The notes under the pieces were generated by a model, which searched no databases, had not been told where the DNA came from, and was given only the letters and a program-made list of their open reading frames with translations. Both the position numbers and the translations under genes were made by a program. 64,000 nucleotides of DNA, from NCBI RefSeq assembly GCF_000014065.1, contig NC_008044.1, positions 891,501 to 955,500 of the forward strand. Direction: 5' to 3'. Shown in pieces: positions 8,879 through 18,500 of this stretch. The first letter of the stretch is position 1. Every line of letters starts with the position of its first letter. The stretch comes from Ruegeria sp. TM1040. Its GTDB lineage: Bacteria > Pseudomonadota > Alphaproteobacteria > Rhodobacterales > Rhodobacteraceae.

Positions 8879-9787
8879 CTATTTCGGTGCGGGCGAGGCC
8901 AGCACCGGGGAGAGGCTTTCGACAAAGACATCCATAAAATCACGCACCACGCGCGGCACGCTGACGGCGCTGGGGAAGAGGATCGACAACCGGTGGTGGA
9001 TCTTTGGCTCGAAAGGTTTGATCACAATCCCTCTGTCGCGAAACCCCTCAGCGTCCAGCGCACTCACCACCGAGGCCCCCACGCCCTCGCGCACCATGAG
9101 GCAGGCAGTGGTAAACTGGCGCACCTCAATGAGGCTGTTCATCTCCGTTTCATATTCCGCAAAGGCCCGGGACAGACGACGATAAAAGCCGCTGTCGCGC
9201 CGGGTATGAATGAGTTTTTCACCGGCCAGATCGCGCGGGGTGATGATGGTCTTGTGCTCGAGCGGATGCCTTGGAGGCAGGATGCAGGCCGAACGCACAA
9301 AGAGATCAATGCTCTCGGTGGCGGGGTGGCCGGCAAAGTCATCCGTTATACCACAGTCATATTGCTCTCCTATGATCCACTCCAGGATGCGCTCGGGGCG
9401 GTCGGGTTCCAGCGCCACGGTGACGCCGGGGCGTTCCTTCATAAACTGGGCAAGAACCTGAGGCAGATGAGAGGTGGCAAATCCCGGCAGGCAGGCAATC
9501 CGCATGTGCCCGCCCGTGCGTTCCTTCAGATCGCGGCGCAGATCTTCTAGGTGATCAAGCCCTGCGAGAATCCGGCGCACCTCGGTCAGAAGATGGCGAG
9601 AATCGCTTGTCGGTTCGAGGATGCCGCGGCGGCGCTGGAACAATTCCAGGTCCATGGACGCGGAAAAATCCGAAATCAGGCGACTCACTGCAGGCTGCGA
9701 GACGCCAAGCGCCTCTGCCGCCTTGGTGATGCTGCCGGTTTCCGCAACGGCCCTGAAAGCCTGAAGCTGGCGGAGTTTAAACTGCAC
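8879..9787 (-). CDS. LysR-family transcriptional regulator divergent from ugpB
   Basis: 302 residues. The N-terminal helix-turn-helix runs over about residues 1-60 (LRQLQAFRAVAETGSITKAA, then GVSQPAVSRLISD), followed by a periplasmic-binding-protein-like effector domain. It is divergently placed, 145 bases from ugpB, so it probably controls the glycerol-3-phosphate uptake operon, alone or together with a PhoB-type regulator. A 21-base inverted repeat with the usual LysR dyad shape lies between the two genes. The effector is unknown; glycerol-3-phosphate or a glycerophosphodiester is a reasonable guess. Confidence 0.88.
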   Translation of the reverse strand: MQFKLRQLQAFRAVAETGSITKAAEALGVSQPAVSRLISDFSASMDLELFQRRRGILEPTSDSRHLLTEVRRILAGLDHLEDLRRDLKERTGGHMRIACLPGFATSHLPQVLAQFMKERPGVTVALEPDRPERILEWIIGEQYDCGITDDFAGHPATESIDLFVRSACILPPRHPLEHKTIITPRDLAGEKLIHTRRDSGFYRRLSRAFAEYETEMNSLIEVRQFTTACLMVREGVGASVVSALDAEGFRDRGIVIKPFEPKIHHRLSILFPSAVSVPRVVRDFMDVFVESLSPVLASPAPK

Positions 9788-9826
9788 TGTTGCGTCCTTC
9801 CTGCGGTGAATTTTCCGAGCCTGATG

Positions 9827-9847
9827 ACAGTATTTATAATATACTGT
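9827..9847. promoter_or_regulatory. Inverted repeat, candidate LysR operator
   Basis: ACAGTAT, a 7-base AT spacer and ATACTGT form a perfect 7-7-7 dyad in the LysR/ugpB divergent region, 40 bases upstream of the LysR start. Its size and AT-rich centre fit LysR operators of the T-N11-A type. It overlaps the first unit of the PHO-box-like repeat by 4 bases. Confidence 0.5.
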
Positions 9848-9872
9848 TATGTCACTGTTGTGAAACTTTCAC
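9844..9872 (+). promoter_or_regulatory. PHO-box-like triple repeat upstream of ugpB
   Basis: Three 7-base units at exact 11-base spacing: CTGTTAT, CTGTTGT and CTTTCAC. Compared with the PhoB consensus CTGTCAT/C they match 6, 5 and 6 of 7 positions. ugp operons are known Pho-regulon members in Enterobacteria and Rhizobia, and the array lies 60 bases upstream of the ugpB start. The last 13 bases (9860-9872) also read as a palindrome, GTGAAA-C-TTTCAC. PhoB control is inference from this match. Confidence 0.5.
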
Positions 9873-9932
9873 TTGAATTATGACGCATCCTGTCAAATGC
9901 TGCCCCTCGAACGACCTTTGGAGGAGATAACA

Positions 9933-11237
9933 ATGGGTGTTTCAAAAATTGCACTGAGCTGCGCACTGGCGACCGCTCTGACCGCCGGGGCCGCCTGGGC
10001 CGAGACCGAAATCCAGTGGTGGCACGCCATGGGCGGCGCCAATGGCGAGCGCATCGACAAGATGGCGGCAGACTTCAACGCCAGCCAGTCCGAGTATAAA
10101 ATCGTGCCCACCTACAAGGGCAACTACACTGAAACCATGACCGCCGCCGTGGCCGCGTTCCGCGCGGGTGAGCAGCCGCACCTTGTACAGGTGTTCGAAG
10201 TGGGCACCGCCACCATGATGGCTGCCAAAGGGGCGATCTACCCCATCGAGCAGATGATGTCCGATGCGGGCGAAGCCTTTGACAAATCCGACTATCTGCC
10301 CGCGGTGATTTCTTATTACCAGACCCCCGAGGGGGAACTGCTGTCGATGCCGTTCAACAGCTCGACACCGGTTCTGTGGTACAATGCCGATGCCTTCAAA
10401 TCCGCAGGCGTCGATGTCCCGGAAACCTGGGATGACGTGAAATCCGCTGCTCAGGCGCTGGTCGACAACGGCATGGAGTGCGGCCTGTCCTTCGGTTGGC
10501 AGTCCTGGGTGATGGTTGAGAACTTCTCGGCTTGGCACAACATCGAGATGGGCACCAAGGAAAACGGCTTTGCCGGGTTCGACACCGAGTTCACCTTCAA
10601 CAACGAGCAGGTTGCGGCCCGCCTCGAGGACATCGCCTCCATGAGCGAGGGCAACCTCTTCAAATATGGCGGTCGTCGCGGCGACAGCCTGCCGCTGTTC
10701 ACCAACGGTGAATGCGGGATGTGGATGAATTCCTCGGCCTATTACGGCTCCATGGTCGAGCAGGCAGAGTTCGAATTCGGCCAGACCATGCTGCCGCTCG
10801 ACACCTCGGTTGCGGACGCGCCTCAGAACTCCATCATCGGCGGTGCGACCCTCTGGGCGCTGGCCGGTCACGAGGCCGAGGAATACAAGGGTCTGGCGCA
10901 GTTCATGACCTATCTTTCCTCGCCCGAAGTTCAGGCATGGTGGCACCAGGAAACCGGCTATGTGCCGATCACCACTGCCGCGTATGAGCTGAGCAAGGAG
11001 CAGGGTTTCTATGACGAAAACCCCGGCACCGACACCGCGATCAAGCAGCTGAGCCTGAACGCGCCGACGCCGAACTCCCGCGGGATCCGCTTTGGCAACT
11101 TCGTGCAGGTGCGTGACGTGATCAACGAAGAGCTCGAAGCGCTCTGGGCTGGTGACAAGACCGCCTCCGAAGCCCTCGATGCCGCCGTTGAGCGTGGTAA
11201 CGCGCTGCTGCGCAAATTCGAGCGCTCCGCGAAGTAA
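9933..11237 (+). CDS. ugpB: sn-Glycerol-3-phosphate / glycerophosphodiester ABC transporter, substrate-binding protein
   Basis: 434 residues from an ATG with a strong GGAGGAG ribosome-binding site 6 bases upstream. The longer frame from 9873 has no such site and would precede the signal peptide. Residues 1-23 are a Sec signal ending AAWA, and the mature protein starts [12 protein letters not shown], the tryptophan-rich opening typical of UgpB. It is a family 1 solute-binding protein working in the periplasm. The order B-A-E-C followed by a glycerophosphodiester phosphodiesterase supports the glycerol-3-phosphate assignment over a generic sugar. A hairpin follows the stop and probably sets the high ratio of binding protein to permease. 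Confidence 0.93.
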   Translation: MGVSKIALSCALATALTAGAAWAETEIQWWHAMGGANGERIDKMAADFNASQSEYKIVPTYKGNYTETMTAAVAAFRAGEQPHLVQVFEVGTATMMAAKGAIYPIEQMMSDAGEAFDKSDYLPAVISYYQTPEGELLSMPFNSSTPVLWYNADAFKSAGVDVPETWDDVKSAAQALVDNGMECGLSFGWQSWVMVENFSAWHNIEMGTKENGFAGFDTEFTFNNEQVAARLEDIASMSEGNLFKYGGRRGDSLPLFTNGECGMWMNSSAYYGSMVEQAEFEFGQTMLPLDTSVADAPQNSIIGGATLWALAGHEAEEYKGLAQFMTYLSSPEVQAWWHQETGYVPITTAAYELSKEQGFYDENPGTDTAIKQLSLNAPTPNSRGIRFGNFVQVRDVINEELEALWAGDKTASEALDAAVERGNALLRKFERSAK

Positions 11238-11250
11238 TCGCCCAAAGGCT

Positions 11251-11285
11251 CTACCCGGTCTCGCAGCATTTGCGGGGCCGGGTAG
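11251..11285 (+). terminator. Intra-operon hairpin between ugpB and ugpA
   Basis: CTACCCGG and CCGGGTAG arms enclose further pairing (CGCA with TGCG) and a small loop; GTTTTC follows shortly after. Such a hairpin after a binding-protein gene commonly gives partial termination or 3'-end protection, so that ugpB outnumbers the permease transcripts. Confidence 0.55.
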
Positions 11286-11328
11286 GGCCGTTTTCTATCC
11301 TTTTTCTAGAAAGGACCATGAGGCGCCT

Positions 11329-12210
11329 ATGCTGAAACGCGTCCATTTCCCATCTTCCCTGCTGCCCTACCTACTGGTCGCGCCTCAAATCGCGATCACT
11401 TTGGTGTTTTTCATCTGGCCCGCCGCACAGGCGGTCTATCAGTCGTTCCTCATCGAGGATGCCTTTGGTTTGTCGACCGAATTCGTTTGGTTGGAGAACT
11501 TCGAGCTGTTGTTTGAGGACGATATCTACCTGGCCACCTTTGGCCGGACGATCTTCTTTTCCGCTGCCGTAGCGATCCTGTCTATGTCGCTGGCCCTGAT
11601 TCTTGCGGGCTTCGCGGACCGGGTGGTGCGCGGCGCGACGGCCTATCGCACACTCCTGATCTGGCCCTACGCCGTGGCGCCGGTTCTGGCGGGTGCGCTT
11701 TGGGTGTTCATGTTCAACCCGACGCTGGGGATCTTCCCCTATATCCTTGATTTTGTCGGCGTGGACTGGAACCACTATCTCAACGGCAATCAGGCGATGG
11801 CTCTGGTGGTCTTTGCCTCCGCTTGGAAGCAGATCGCCTATAACTTCCTGTTCTATCTTGCGGCGATGCAGGCCATTCCGCGCTCGGTGATCGAGGCGGC
11901 GGCGATTGATGGGGCAGGCCCGATCCGCCGGTTCAAGGATTTCATCTTCCCGCTGGTGTCTCCGACCACCTTCTTCCTGTTGGTCATCAACGCGGTCTAC
12001 GCCTTCTTTGACACCTTCGGCATTATCCACGCGGTGACGCAGGGCGGTCCCGCAAATTCCACCACGATCCTTGTTTACAAGGTGTTCAACGACGGCTTTG
12101 TCGGGCTTGATCTTGGCGGCTCTGCCGCACAATCGGTGATCCTGATGGTGCTGGTCATTGCCATGACCGTGGTCCAGTTCCGCTTTGTCGAGAGAAGGGT
12201 GCAGTACTGA
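11329..12210 (+). CDS. ugpA: Glycerol-3-phosphate ABC transporter, permease subunit
   Basis: 293 residues with about six membrane segments (the first near residues 12-33, [17 protein letters not shown]). The cytoplasmic EAA loop reads [14 protein letters not shown] near residue 188, the contact point with the ATPase. The start is ATG 11329, with AAGGA about 12 bases upstream; a longer frame from 11152 runs back through ugpB and the hairpin. It is the inner-membrane partner of UgpE, and its stop overlaps the ugpE start by one base. Confidence 0.92.
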   Translation: MLKRVHFPSSLLPYLLVAPQIAITLVFFIWPAAQAVYQSFLIEDAFGLSTEFVWLENFELLFEDDIYLATFGRTIFFSAAVAILSMSLALILAGFADRVVRGATAYRTLLIWPYAVAPVLAGALWVFMFNPTLGIFPYILDFVGVDWNHYLNGNQAMALVVFASAWKQIAYNFLFYLAAMQAIPRSVIEAAAIDGAGPIRRFKDFIFPLVSPTTFFLLVINAVYAFFDTFGIIHAVTQGGPANSTTILVYKVFNDGFVGLDLGGSAAQSVILMVLVIAMTVVQFRFVERRVQY

Positions 12211-13061
12211 TGGTTGAAAATAGACCCATCCTGAACATCGTCAGCCACATTATCCTGATCCTCGGCATCGCGATCGTGGCGCTGCCCATCTGGATTACCT
12301 TTGTGGCCGCCACCCATGATGCGGTGCGCATGACACAGGCACCTATTCCGCTTTTGCCGGGCAGCTACTTCTGGGAAAACTTCAAGCAGACGCTGTTTGG
12401 CTCGGGGCTTTCGGGCACCGAGATCGCCCCGGTCTGGCGGATGTTGTTGAACTCTCTGGCGATGGCGATGCTGATCTCTCTGGGCAAGATCGCGATCTCG
12501 CTCATCTCGGCCTTTGCCATCGTCTACTTCAAGTTCCCCTTCCGCATGGGGTTCTTCTGGCTGATCTTCATCACGCTGATGCTGCCGGTCGAGGTGCGTA
12601 TCCTGCCAACATTCGAGGTGGTCGCGGATCTTGGCATGCTCAACAGCTACTGGGGTCTTTCGATCCCGCTGATTGCCTCCGCCACGGCGACCTTCATGTT
12701 CCGGCAGGTGTTCCTGACGATCCCTGATGAAATGCTCGAGAGCGCGCGCATTGATGGCGCTGGGCCGATGCGGTTCTTCTGGGACATCGTGATCCCACTC
12801 AGCCGCACCAATATCGCGGCGCTCTTCGTGATCTTGTTCATCTACGGCTGGAACCAGTATCTCTGGCCCTTGCTGATCACCACCGACACTGACATGACCA
12901 CCATCGTCATGAGCATCAAACAGATGCTGGAGGCCGCAGAGCAATCTCCGCAATGGAACATCATCATGATGACGGCTCTTTTGGCGATGATCCCGCCGGT
13001 CTTCGTCGTGATCGCAATGCAGAAGCTCTTTGTTCAGGGCCTCACCGAGACAGATAAATAG
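12210..13061 (+). CDS. ugpE: Glycerol-3-phosphate ABC transporter, permease subunit
   Basis: 283 residues, six predicted membrane segments. The EAA motif [14 protein letters not shown] lies near residue 178. The start overlaps the ugpA stop (TGATG), so the two permease halves are translationally coupled and made in equal amount. The N-terminus begins [14 protein letters not shown] and enters the first helix at about residue 10. It forms the heterodimeric channel with UgpA. Confidence 0.93.
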   Translation: MVENRPILNIVSHIILILGIAIVALPIWITFVAATHDAVRMTQAPIPLLPGSYFWENFKQTLFGSGLSGTEIAPVWRMLLNSLAMAMLISLGKIAISLISAFAIVYFKFPFRMGFFWLIFITLMLPVEVRILPTFEVVADLGMLNSYWGLSIPLIASATATFMFRQVFLTIPDEMLESARIDGAGPMRFFWDIVIPLSRTNIAALFVILFIYGWNQYLWPLLITTDTDMTTIVMSIKQMLEAAEQSPQWNIIMMTALLAMIPPVFVVIAMQKLFVQGLTETDK

Positions 13062-13069
13062 GCATCCCC

Positions 13070-14125
13070 ATGGCAAGCATTACTCTCAAGGATCTTGTGA
13101 AATCCTACGGTGACACCGAGGTCCTCCATCACATCGACGGTGAAATCAACGATGGCGAGTTCATCGTGATCGTCGGCCCGTCGGGCTGCGGTAAATCCAC
13201 CCTCCTGCGCATGATCGCAGGGCTTGAGACCGTCACCTCTGGCGACATCAAGATCTGCGACCGGGTGGTCAATGATCTGGAACCCGCCAACCGCGACATT
13301 GCGATGGTGTTTCAGAACTACGCGCTTTATCCGCATATGTCGGTGCGCGAAAACATGGGCTACGGTCTCAAGATCCGTGGCAACAGCAAGGCGGACATCA
13401 ACCGCCGCGTCGAAGAAGCCGCCGAGATCCTCGAGATCGGGCAGTATCTCGACCGCAAGCCGCGCCAGCTCTCGGGCGGGCAGCGACAGCGTGTGGCGAT
13501 GGGACGCGCCATTGTGCGCGACCCGCAGGTGTTCCTGTTTGACGAACCCTTGTCGAACCTCGACGCCAAGCTACGGGTGCAGATGCGTCTTGAGATCCGC
13601 AAACTGCAGCAGCGCCTCGGCGTGACCTCGATCTATGTGACTCACGATCAGGTCGAGGCCATGACGCTTGGCGATCGGCTGATGGTGCTCAATGGCGGCT
13701 ATGTCGAACAGTTCGGCACCCCGATTGAGCTTTATGACCGTCCCGCGACGCTCTTTGTGGCTGGGTTCATCGGCTCACCTTCTATGAACTTCCTGCCTGC
13801 TGAGATCGACGCCGGCATGGTCACGCTCGAGAATGGAGCGCGGCTTGCGGGCGGCGGGTCGGCCGCGGGCAAGGTGACATTGGGTTTGCGCCCGGAGCAT
13901 CTTGTGGCAGATGATAACGGCCCCGTTGAGGTCAACGTGCAACTCTGCGAGCAACTCGGCGCGATCACGCTTCTGCATGGCCACCTCAATGGCACCGATA
14001 CAGAATGCGTCGCCAGCATGCCCGGTCATGTAACAGCCGCCCCTGGCACCCTGATGCGGTTTTCAATCGCGCCGGAGAACCTGCATATGTTTGATCCCCA
14101 GACCGGCAAGCGGGTGGCGGAATGA
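13070..14125 (+). CDS. ugpC: Glycerol-3-phosphate ABC transporter, ATP-binding subunit
   Basis: 351 residues. Walker [10 protein letters not shown] is at 36-44, the Q-loop is in [11 protein letters not shown], the ABC signature is [14 protein letters not shown], Walker B is [12 protein letters not shown], and the switch His lies in YVTHDQVEA. The C-terminal extension (about 235-351) is the regulatory TOBE/OB domain of MalK/UgpC-type ATPases. It powers uptake by UgpA-UgpE. It overlaps the next gene by ATGA, tying transport to intracellular phosphodiester hydrolysis. Confidence 0.95.
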   Translation: MASITLKDLVKSYGDTEVLHHIDGEINDGEFIVIVGPSGCGKSTLLRMIAGLETVTSGDIKICDRVVNDLEPANRDIAMVFQNYALYPHMSVRENMGYGLKIRGNSKADINRRVEEAAEILEIGQYLDRKPRQLSGGQRQRVAMGRAIVRDPQVFLFDEPLSNLDAKLRVQMRLEIRKLQQRLGVTSIYVTHDQVEAMTLGDRLMVLNGGYVEQFGTPIELYDRPATLFVAGFIGSPSMNFLPAEIDAGMVTLENGARLAGGGSAAGKVTLGLRPEHLVADDNGPVEVNVQLCEQLGAITLLHGHLNGTDTECVASMPGHVTAAPGTLMRFSIAPENLHMFDPQTGKRVAE

Positions 14126-15069
14126 CCGCCTTTCCCCAGGTCGACGCCTATCGCGGCGGCGCGGGGCTGATCCGTGTGATCGGCCACCGCGGCGCGCGCG
14201 GTGTCATGCCCGAAAACACTCTGGAAGGGTTTCGTTTCACTTTCGACATCGGCGTCGATGTGCTGGAGTTCGACGTCGTGATGTCATCCGATGGCGTGCC
14301 GGTCATCACCCACAACCACGCCTTGTTGCCGTCAGCGGTGCGGGACGGGCAGGGGGCTTGGCTGCAACGCGAAGACATTAAGGTTGCGGATCTTACCCTG
14401 AAAGAGCTGCGCGATCTGGATGTGGGCGGGCTTGATAGCCGCTCCGACTATGGACGCCGCTTTCCGGATCAGGCCTTCTTGAGTGGCGCGGTGATGCCCA
14501 CGCTCGCAGAGCTCTGTGCCCTCGTCCAAGAGCCGCAATACGCCCATGTCTCTCTGCTTCTGGAGCTGAAAACAGACCTCAGTGATCCCGACATCGACGC
14601 CTTGCGGAGCGCACAGGTTGCTGCCGTCGTGGATGTGGTGCGCGCGCATGGTCTGACGGGACGGACGGCACTCCACAGCTTTGACTGGGCGCTCCTTGAT
14701 GAGTGTCGCCGCCAAGCGCCAGAGATGCCGACCTCCTATCTATCTGAGGCGCCGCGCGGAGAGGGGGCCAGCTGCCAGCCGGACGGTGTCACCAAGGCAG
14801 GCAACCTGCCAGAGGTGGTGGCCAAGGCCGGAGGGCAGATGTGGTGTCCCTGGTTTGAGGACGTCACCCCCGAGCTGTTGGACGAGGCGCGCGCCTTGTC
14901 GCTGCCGGTTGTTGTCTGGACGGTCAACGAGGTGGACGACATTGTGGCCATGATCGAGGCCGGTGTTGATGGCATCGTGACCGATTATCCGGGCCGTGTG
15001 CAGCGCCTGCTGCTCGAGCGCGGCCTTGGTTGGAGCGCGCGAGTGTCGACCCCGCCGGTCGCGGTCTGA
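14122..15069 (+). CDS. ugpQ: Glycerophosphodiester phosphodiesterase
   Basis: 315 residues, GDPD TIM-barrel. The N-terminal motif [16 protein letters not shown] gives the first catalytic His and metal ligands; [18 protein letters not shown] holds the second His and the Glu/Asp ligands. The barrel closes with [11 protein letters not shown] and [11 protein letters not shown]. There is no signal peptide, so it is a cytoplasmic UgpQ-type enzyme that splits imported glycerophosphodiesters into glycerol-3-phosphate and an alcohol. The ATGA overlap with ugpC and the position in the ugp operon support the role directly. Confidence 0.93.
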   Translation: MTAFPQVDAYRGGAGLIRVIGHRGARGVMPENTLEGFRFTFDIGVDVLEFDVVMSSDGVPVITHNHALLPSAVRDGQGAWLQREDIKVADLTLKELRDLDVGGLDSRSDYGRRFPDQAFLSGAVMPTLAELCALVQEPQYAHVSLLLELKTDLSDPDIDALRSAQVAAVVDVVRAHGLTGRTALHSFDWALLDECRRQAPEMPTSYLSEAPRGEGASCQPDGVTKAGNLPEVVAKAGGQMWCPWFEDVTPELLDEARALSLPVVVWTVNEVDDIVAMIEAGVDGIVTDYPGRVQRLLLERGLGWSARVSTPPVAV

Positions 15070-15072
15070 TCC

Positions 15073-15993
15073 ATGGCAGGCCAAAGTACAGATATCGGCA
15101 CTGACTGGGCGTTTCAGCGCTATGAGAGCGTGCGTGCAACCCTGCCCGAGGCCAGTTTTGCGGCGGCCTCACGGCGGGGAGGAGATCTTGGCGACACCGT
15201 CGGAGATTTTGACGCCTATATCCTCGATGCCTTTGGGGTTTTGAACCGGGGCGAGACCGCAATTGCGGGCGCGGTGGAGCGCATGGCAGCACTCAGGGCG
15301 CTTGGTAAAAGGCTGGTGGTGCTGACCAATGCGGCAAGCTACACGCGCGCAGAGGTGCTGGCGAAATATCACCGGCTTGGCTTTGACTTCGACGCGTCAG
15401 AAGTGGTCTCAAGCCGCGATGTGGCCTTTGCCGGTCTGCCCGCACTCCCGGCCGGCGCATTTTGGGCCGCCGCTGCCGCAGCAGGTGATGATTTCAGTGA
15501 TGCCCCCAGCGGCGCTGAAATCGCGCATCTGGCAGAGCGGCCGGAGCTCTTGCAAAGCGCGGGTGGCTTTCTGCTGCTGTCCTCTGCACGCTGGAGCGCG
15601 GCCGAAACAGACGCGCTCACCGAGGCATTGTTGGCGTCTCCGCGTCCTCTGGTGGTCGCAAACCCCGATCTCGTCGCCCCGCGCGAGGATGGCCTTTCGA
15701 TGGAGCCGGGCCTGATCGCGCAGGAGCTGACCGAGCGCACCGGTCAGCCTGCAGCGTTTTTTGGCAAACCCTTTGGCAACGCCTTTGACGCGGCACTCGC
15801 GCGGCTCTCTGGCATTGAGCGCACGCGTATTGCAATGGTCGGCGATACGCTGCACACGGATGTTCTGGGAGGCGCGGCTGCAGGGATCGGCTCCATCCTG
15901 ATCACCGATCACGGCCTTTTTAAGGGCCATGATGTCGCGCCATACATCGAAAAGAGCGCAATTCGACCGAGTTGGATCGTCTCGACAACATAA
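15073..15993 (+). CDS. HAD-superfamily class IIA hydrolase-like protein
   Basis: 306 residues. Motif I is LDAFGVLNRG with nucleophile D52; motif II is VVLTNAAS; a conserved lysine lies in FGKPFGN; motif III is MVGDTLHTDVLGGAAAG. This is the NagD-like class IIA layout, resembling the alphaproteobacterial TIGR01459 group. The residue two after the nucleophile, normally Asp (the acid/base), is Phe54, so phosphatase activity cannot be assumed. The gene starts 3 bases after the phosphodiesterase stop, which suggests it acts on glycerol-3-phosphate or another product of that step (inference), or serves a regulatory role. Confidence 0.82.
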   Translation: MAGQSTDIGTDWAFQRYESVRATLPEASFAAASRRGGDLGDTVGDFDAYILDAFGVLNRGETAIAGAVERMAALRALGKRLVVLTNAASYTRAEVLAKYHRLGFDFDASEVVSSRDVAFAGLPALPAGAFWAAAAAAGDDFSDAPSGAEIAHLAERPELLQSAGGFLLLSSARWSAAETDALTEALLASPRPLVVANPDLVAPREDGLSMEPGLIAQELTERTGQPAAFFGKPFGNAFDAALARLSGIERTRIAMVGDTLHTDVLGGAAAGIGSILITDHGLFKGHDVAPYIEKSAIRPSWIVSTT

Positions 15994-15994
15994 A

Positions 15995-16037
15995 CTCGTC
16001 GAAAAATACGTTGGGCTGTGACCCAACCCAGAACGAG
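15995..16037 (+). terminator. Nested hairpin after the ugp operon
   Basis: GTTGGG and CCCAAC arms with a 6-base loop sit inside an outer CTCGT/ACGAG pair. The structure lies just after the HAD stop and before the TTG start of the Na/Pi transporter. There is no T-run, so it may instead be a 5' leader structure of the transporter gene. Confidence 0.35.
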
Positions 16038-16051
16038 GACGGAAGACAGGA

Positions 16052-17698
16052 TTGACGGCATTTTTGATTCAGATCGCGGGCGCTGCGGCGCTATTGTTGT
16101 GGGCGGTGCGTCTGGTGCGCACCGGCGTGGAGCGAGCTTTTGCCACACAGCTGAGACAGGGGCTAAGGCGCGCCTCTGACAATCGCCTGCTGGCCGCTTT
16201 TTCGGGGCTGGTGTCGGCGATGATGCTGCAGAGCTCCACCGCCGTGGCCATGCTGGTATCGAACTTTGCCAGCAAGGGCGCGCTCAGTATCGCGGTTGGG
16301 ATTGCCATGTTGCTCGGGGCGGATCTTGGCTCTGCCCTTGTGGCGCAGATCCTTCTGGCCCGTCCGGGCATTCTGGTGCCTGCGCTCCTTCTGGTGGGGG
16401 TGGCGCTGTTCCTGCGCAGCGAACAGCGTAAACTGCGCCAGACCGGGCGTATCCTGATCGGGCTTGCGCTGATTTTTGTCTCGCTCGACATGCTGCGCAC
16501 CGCCACAGCACCAATCATCGAGAGCAAGGGCGCTGTCGCGGTACTGGGGTATCTCGATTCCGACCTTTTCACGGCCTTTATTCTCGGGGCGATCTTTGCC
16601 TGGGTGGTGCACTCCAGCGTTGCGGCGATCTTGTTGTTTGTCACCATGGTCGCCCAGGGCGCGCTGCCGCCGATGGCGGCGATGGCGATGGTGCTTGGCG
16701 CCAACCTTGGCGGCGCCATGATCGCCTTTGTGCTGACGCTTGCTGCCGATGTGCGCGCGCGGCGTATCGTGAGCGCCAATCTCGTCTTGCGAGGCGGCGG
16801 AGCGCTTGCGGTGCTCTTGGCGCTGAACCTGAACCTTCTGGACCCCACGTGGCTCGGGCAGGCGGCTGCCGCTCAAGTGATGGGGCTGCATCTGGTCTTC
16901 AATCTTGTGCTCTGTCTGCTGGCGCTGCCCTTTGTGGGGCTCATCGCCCGCATGAGCGAGCGGGTGATGCGCGACCCCAATGTGCAATCTCTGGGGCGCG
17001 GGATGACGGCCTTGGACCCCGCCGCGCTCGAGGACCCGCCGCGTGCGCTGAACTGTGCCGCGCGCGAGCTGTTGCGCATGGGTGAAGTCATCGAGAAAAT
17101 GCTGGTTGCGGCCATGGGGCTCTATGAAGTCTGGGATGACCGCGTCGCCGAGGCGATCCGTGACGAGGATAAGGCACTGCGGCAGATGCATCTCGACCTC
17201 AAGCTCTATCTGGCGGGGATGAACCGTCACAAGCTGGATGACAGCGCCGTCAATGGCGCGATCGAGGCATCGCTCATGGCCGCCAACCTGGAGGCGGCCG
17301 CCGATCAGGTGGCCCGCAAAATGACCGATCTGGCGCGCAAGCTCTCGCTTGAAGGGATCAGCTTTTCCAAGAGTGGCCAGCAGGAAATCAACGATTTCAT
17401 GGACCGCATTCAAGCCAATGTTCAACTCGCGCTAACGGTCATGATGACCCGCAACCCCGATGATGCGCGCGAGCTGGTGGCCGAAAAGGAAAGCATCCGA
17501 ACCGCCGAACAAAAACTGCAGAGCAAACACCTGTCGCGCCTTCGCGAAGGCGTCAGCGAAAGCATCGAGACCAGCGCAATCCATCAGGAAACCTTGCGCA
17601 TTCTCAAACAGGTCAATACCTCTTTTGCGATGGCAGGGTATCCGATCCTCGACGAATCCGGTGATCTGCTGTCCAGTCGCCTGTCCTCGCAGGGCTGA
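16052..17698 (+). CDS. Na+/phosphate cotransporter family protein with C-terminal PhoU domain
   Basis: 548 residues. The N-terminal half holds about eight membrane helices with the inverted-repeat NptA/Pi motifs: LQSSTAVAMLV near 55 and a second copy, VHSSVAAILLF near 188, where the usual QSS glutamine is His. From about residue 320 the protein is soluble and helical, matching PhoU. It begins with TTG, preceded by GGAAG at 6 bases. It is expected to move inorganic phosphate across the inner membrane coupled to Na+, possibly exporting excess phosphate freed from organic phosphates, since it directly follows the ugp operon. Direction and regulation are inference. Confidence 0.85.
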   Translation: MTAFLIQIAGAAALLLWAVRLVRTGVERAFATQLRQGLRRASDNRLLAAFSGLVSAMMLQSSTAVAMLVSNFASKGALSIAVGIAMLLGADLGSALVAQILLARPGILVPALLLVGVALFLRSEQRKLRQTGRILIGLALIFVSLDMLRTATAPIIESKGAVAVLGYLDSDLFTAFILGAIFAWVVHSSVAAILLFVTMVAQGALPPMAAMAMVLGANLGGAMIAFVLTLAADVRARRIVSANLVLRGGGALAVLLALNLNLLDPTWLGQAAAAQVMGLHLVFNLVLCLLALPFVGLIARMSERVMRDPNVQSLGRGMTALDPAALEDPPRALNCAARELLRMGEVIEKMLVAAMGLYEVWDDRVAEAIRDEDKALRQMHLDLKLYLAGMNRHKLDDSAVNGAIEASLMAANLEAAADQVARKMTDLARKLSLEGISFSKSGQQEINDFMDRIQANVQLALTVMMTRNPDDARELVAEKESIRTAEQKLQSKHLSRLREGVSESIETSAIHQETLRILKQVNTSFAMAGYPILDESGDLLSSRLSSQG

Positions 17699-17770
17699 CC
17701 TGTCTGCAGCCGCCTGCCTCCTGTTCCCTCTGATGCGGGAGCGGGCGAATTTCTATAGCAAGGTATTGAA

Positions 17771-18346
17771 ATGAAAGACTTCCCAAAGATCTGGTTCCTG
17801 CGCCATGGCCAGACCGAATGGAACGCAGAGCGTCGGGTGCAGGGGCAGTTGGAATCGGATCTGACGGAGCTCGGTATCACGCATGCTCACCGCCAGGCCG
17901 AGCTCATGACACCGATCCTGCAGGCGCATCAGCCGCCTTGCTTTGTTTCGCCGCTGCGCCGGGCACAGCACACAGCCCGTATCGCGCTTTCAGGGCGGGG
18001 TTATGAGACTGAGCCAGCCCTCGCAGAAGTGCACGCAGGCCGGTTCCAGGGCCTTACCATTGACGAGATCGCGGCGCAGTTTCCGCAGGTCGATGCCCAG
18101 GCCATGACGCATCTCGACCTCTTCTGCGCGGCCCCCGAAGGCGAGGGATATGCGTCCCTGCATGATCGGGTGCTTGCCCTGTTGCGGCGCCTCGAGCAGC
18201 CAACCGTTCTGGTGGCGCATGGGCTCTTGGGGCAGGTGGTGCGGGGCCTCATCTGCGGACTTGAGCGGGACGAGATGGCAGCTCTCCCCAATGAGCAGGG
18301 CTGCGTCTATGTGCTTGAACAGGGGCAGGAAACGGTCCTGCGTTAG
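17771..18346 (+). CDS. Histidine phosphatase family protein
   Basis: 191 residues. The phosphoglycerate-mutase-like fold opens with FLRHGQTEWNAERRVQG (catalytic His in RHG, residue 12). Acid/base Glu is in AEVHAGRFQGLT and the second His in LVAHGLLGQ. Members dephosphorylate small sugar phosphates or nucleotide-derived substrates; the specific one cannot be told. AAGG lies 7 bases before the ATG. It is the fourth phosphate-related function in a row after ugp, which may be meaningful or incidental. Confidence 0.88.
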   Translation: MKDFPKIWFLRHGQTEWNAERRVQGQLESDLTELGITHAHRQAELMTPILQAHQPPCFVSPLRRAQHTARIALSGRGYETEPALAEVHAGRFQGLTIDEIAAQFPQVDAQAMTHLDLFCAAPEGEGYASLHDRVLALLRRLEQPTVLVAHGLLGQVVRGLICGLERDEMAALPNEQGCVYVLEQGQETVLR

Positions 18347-18424
18347 GGGCGGGCACTTTTTCTCAAAAAACCTCGCGATGCCCTCTTGCACTTTCTTTCA
18401 GCATTCTCTAAATCCCCGCTCACC

Positions 18425-18500
<76 letters not shown>

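Noticed and set aside
9860-9872. 13-base palindrome GTGAAA-C-TTTCAC as a separate operator
   Set aside because: It is contained in the third unit and preceding spacer of the PHO-box-like array; kept only as a remark there.
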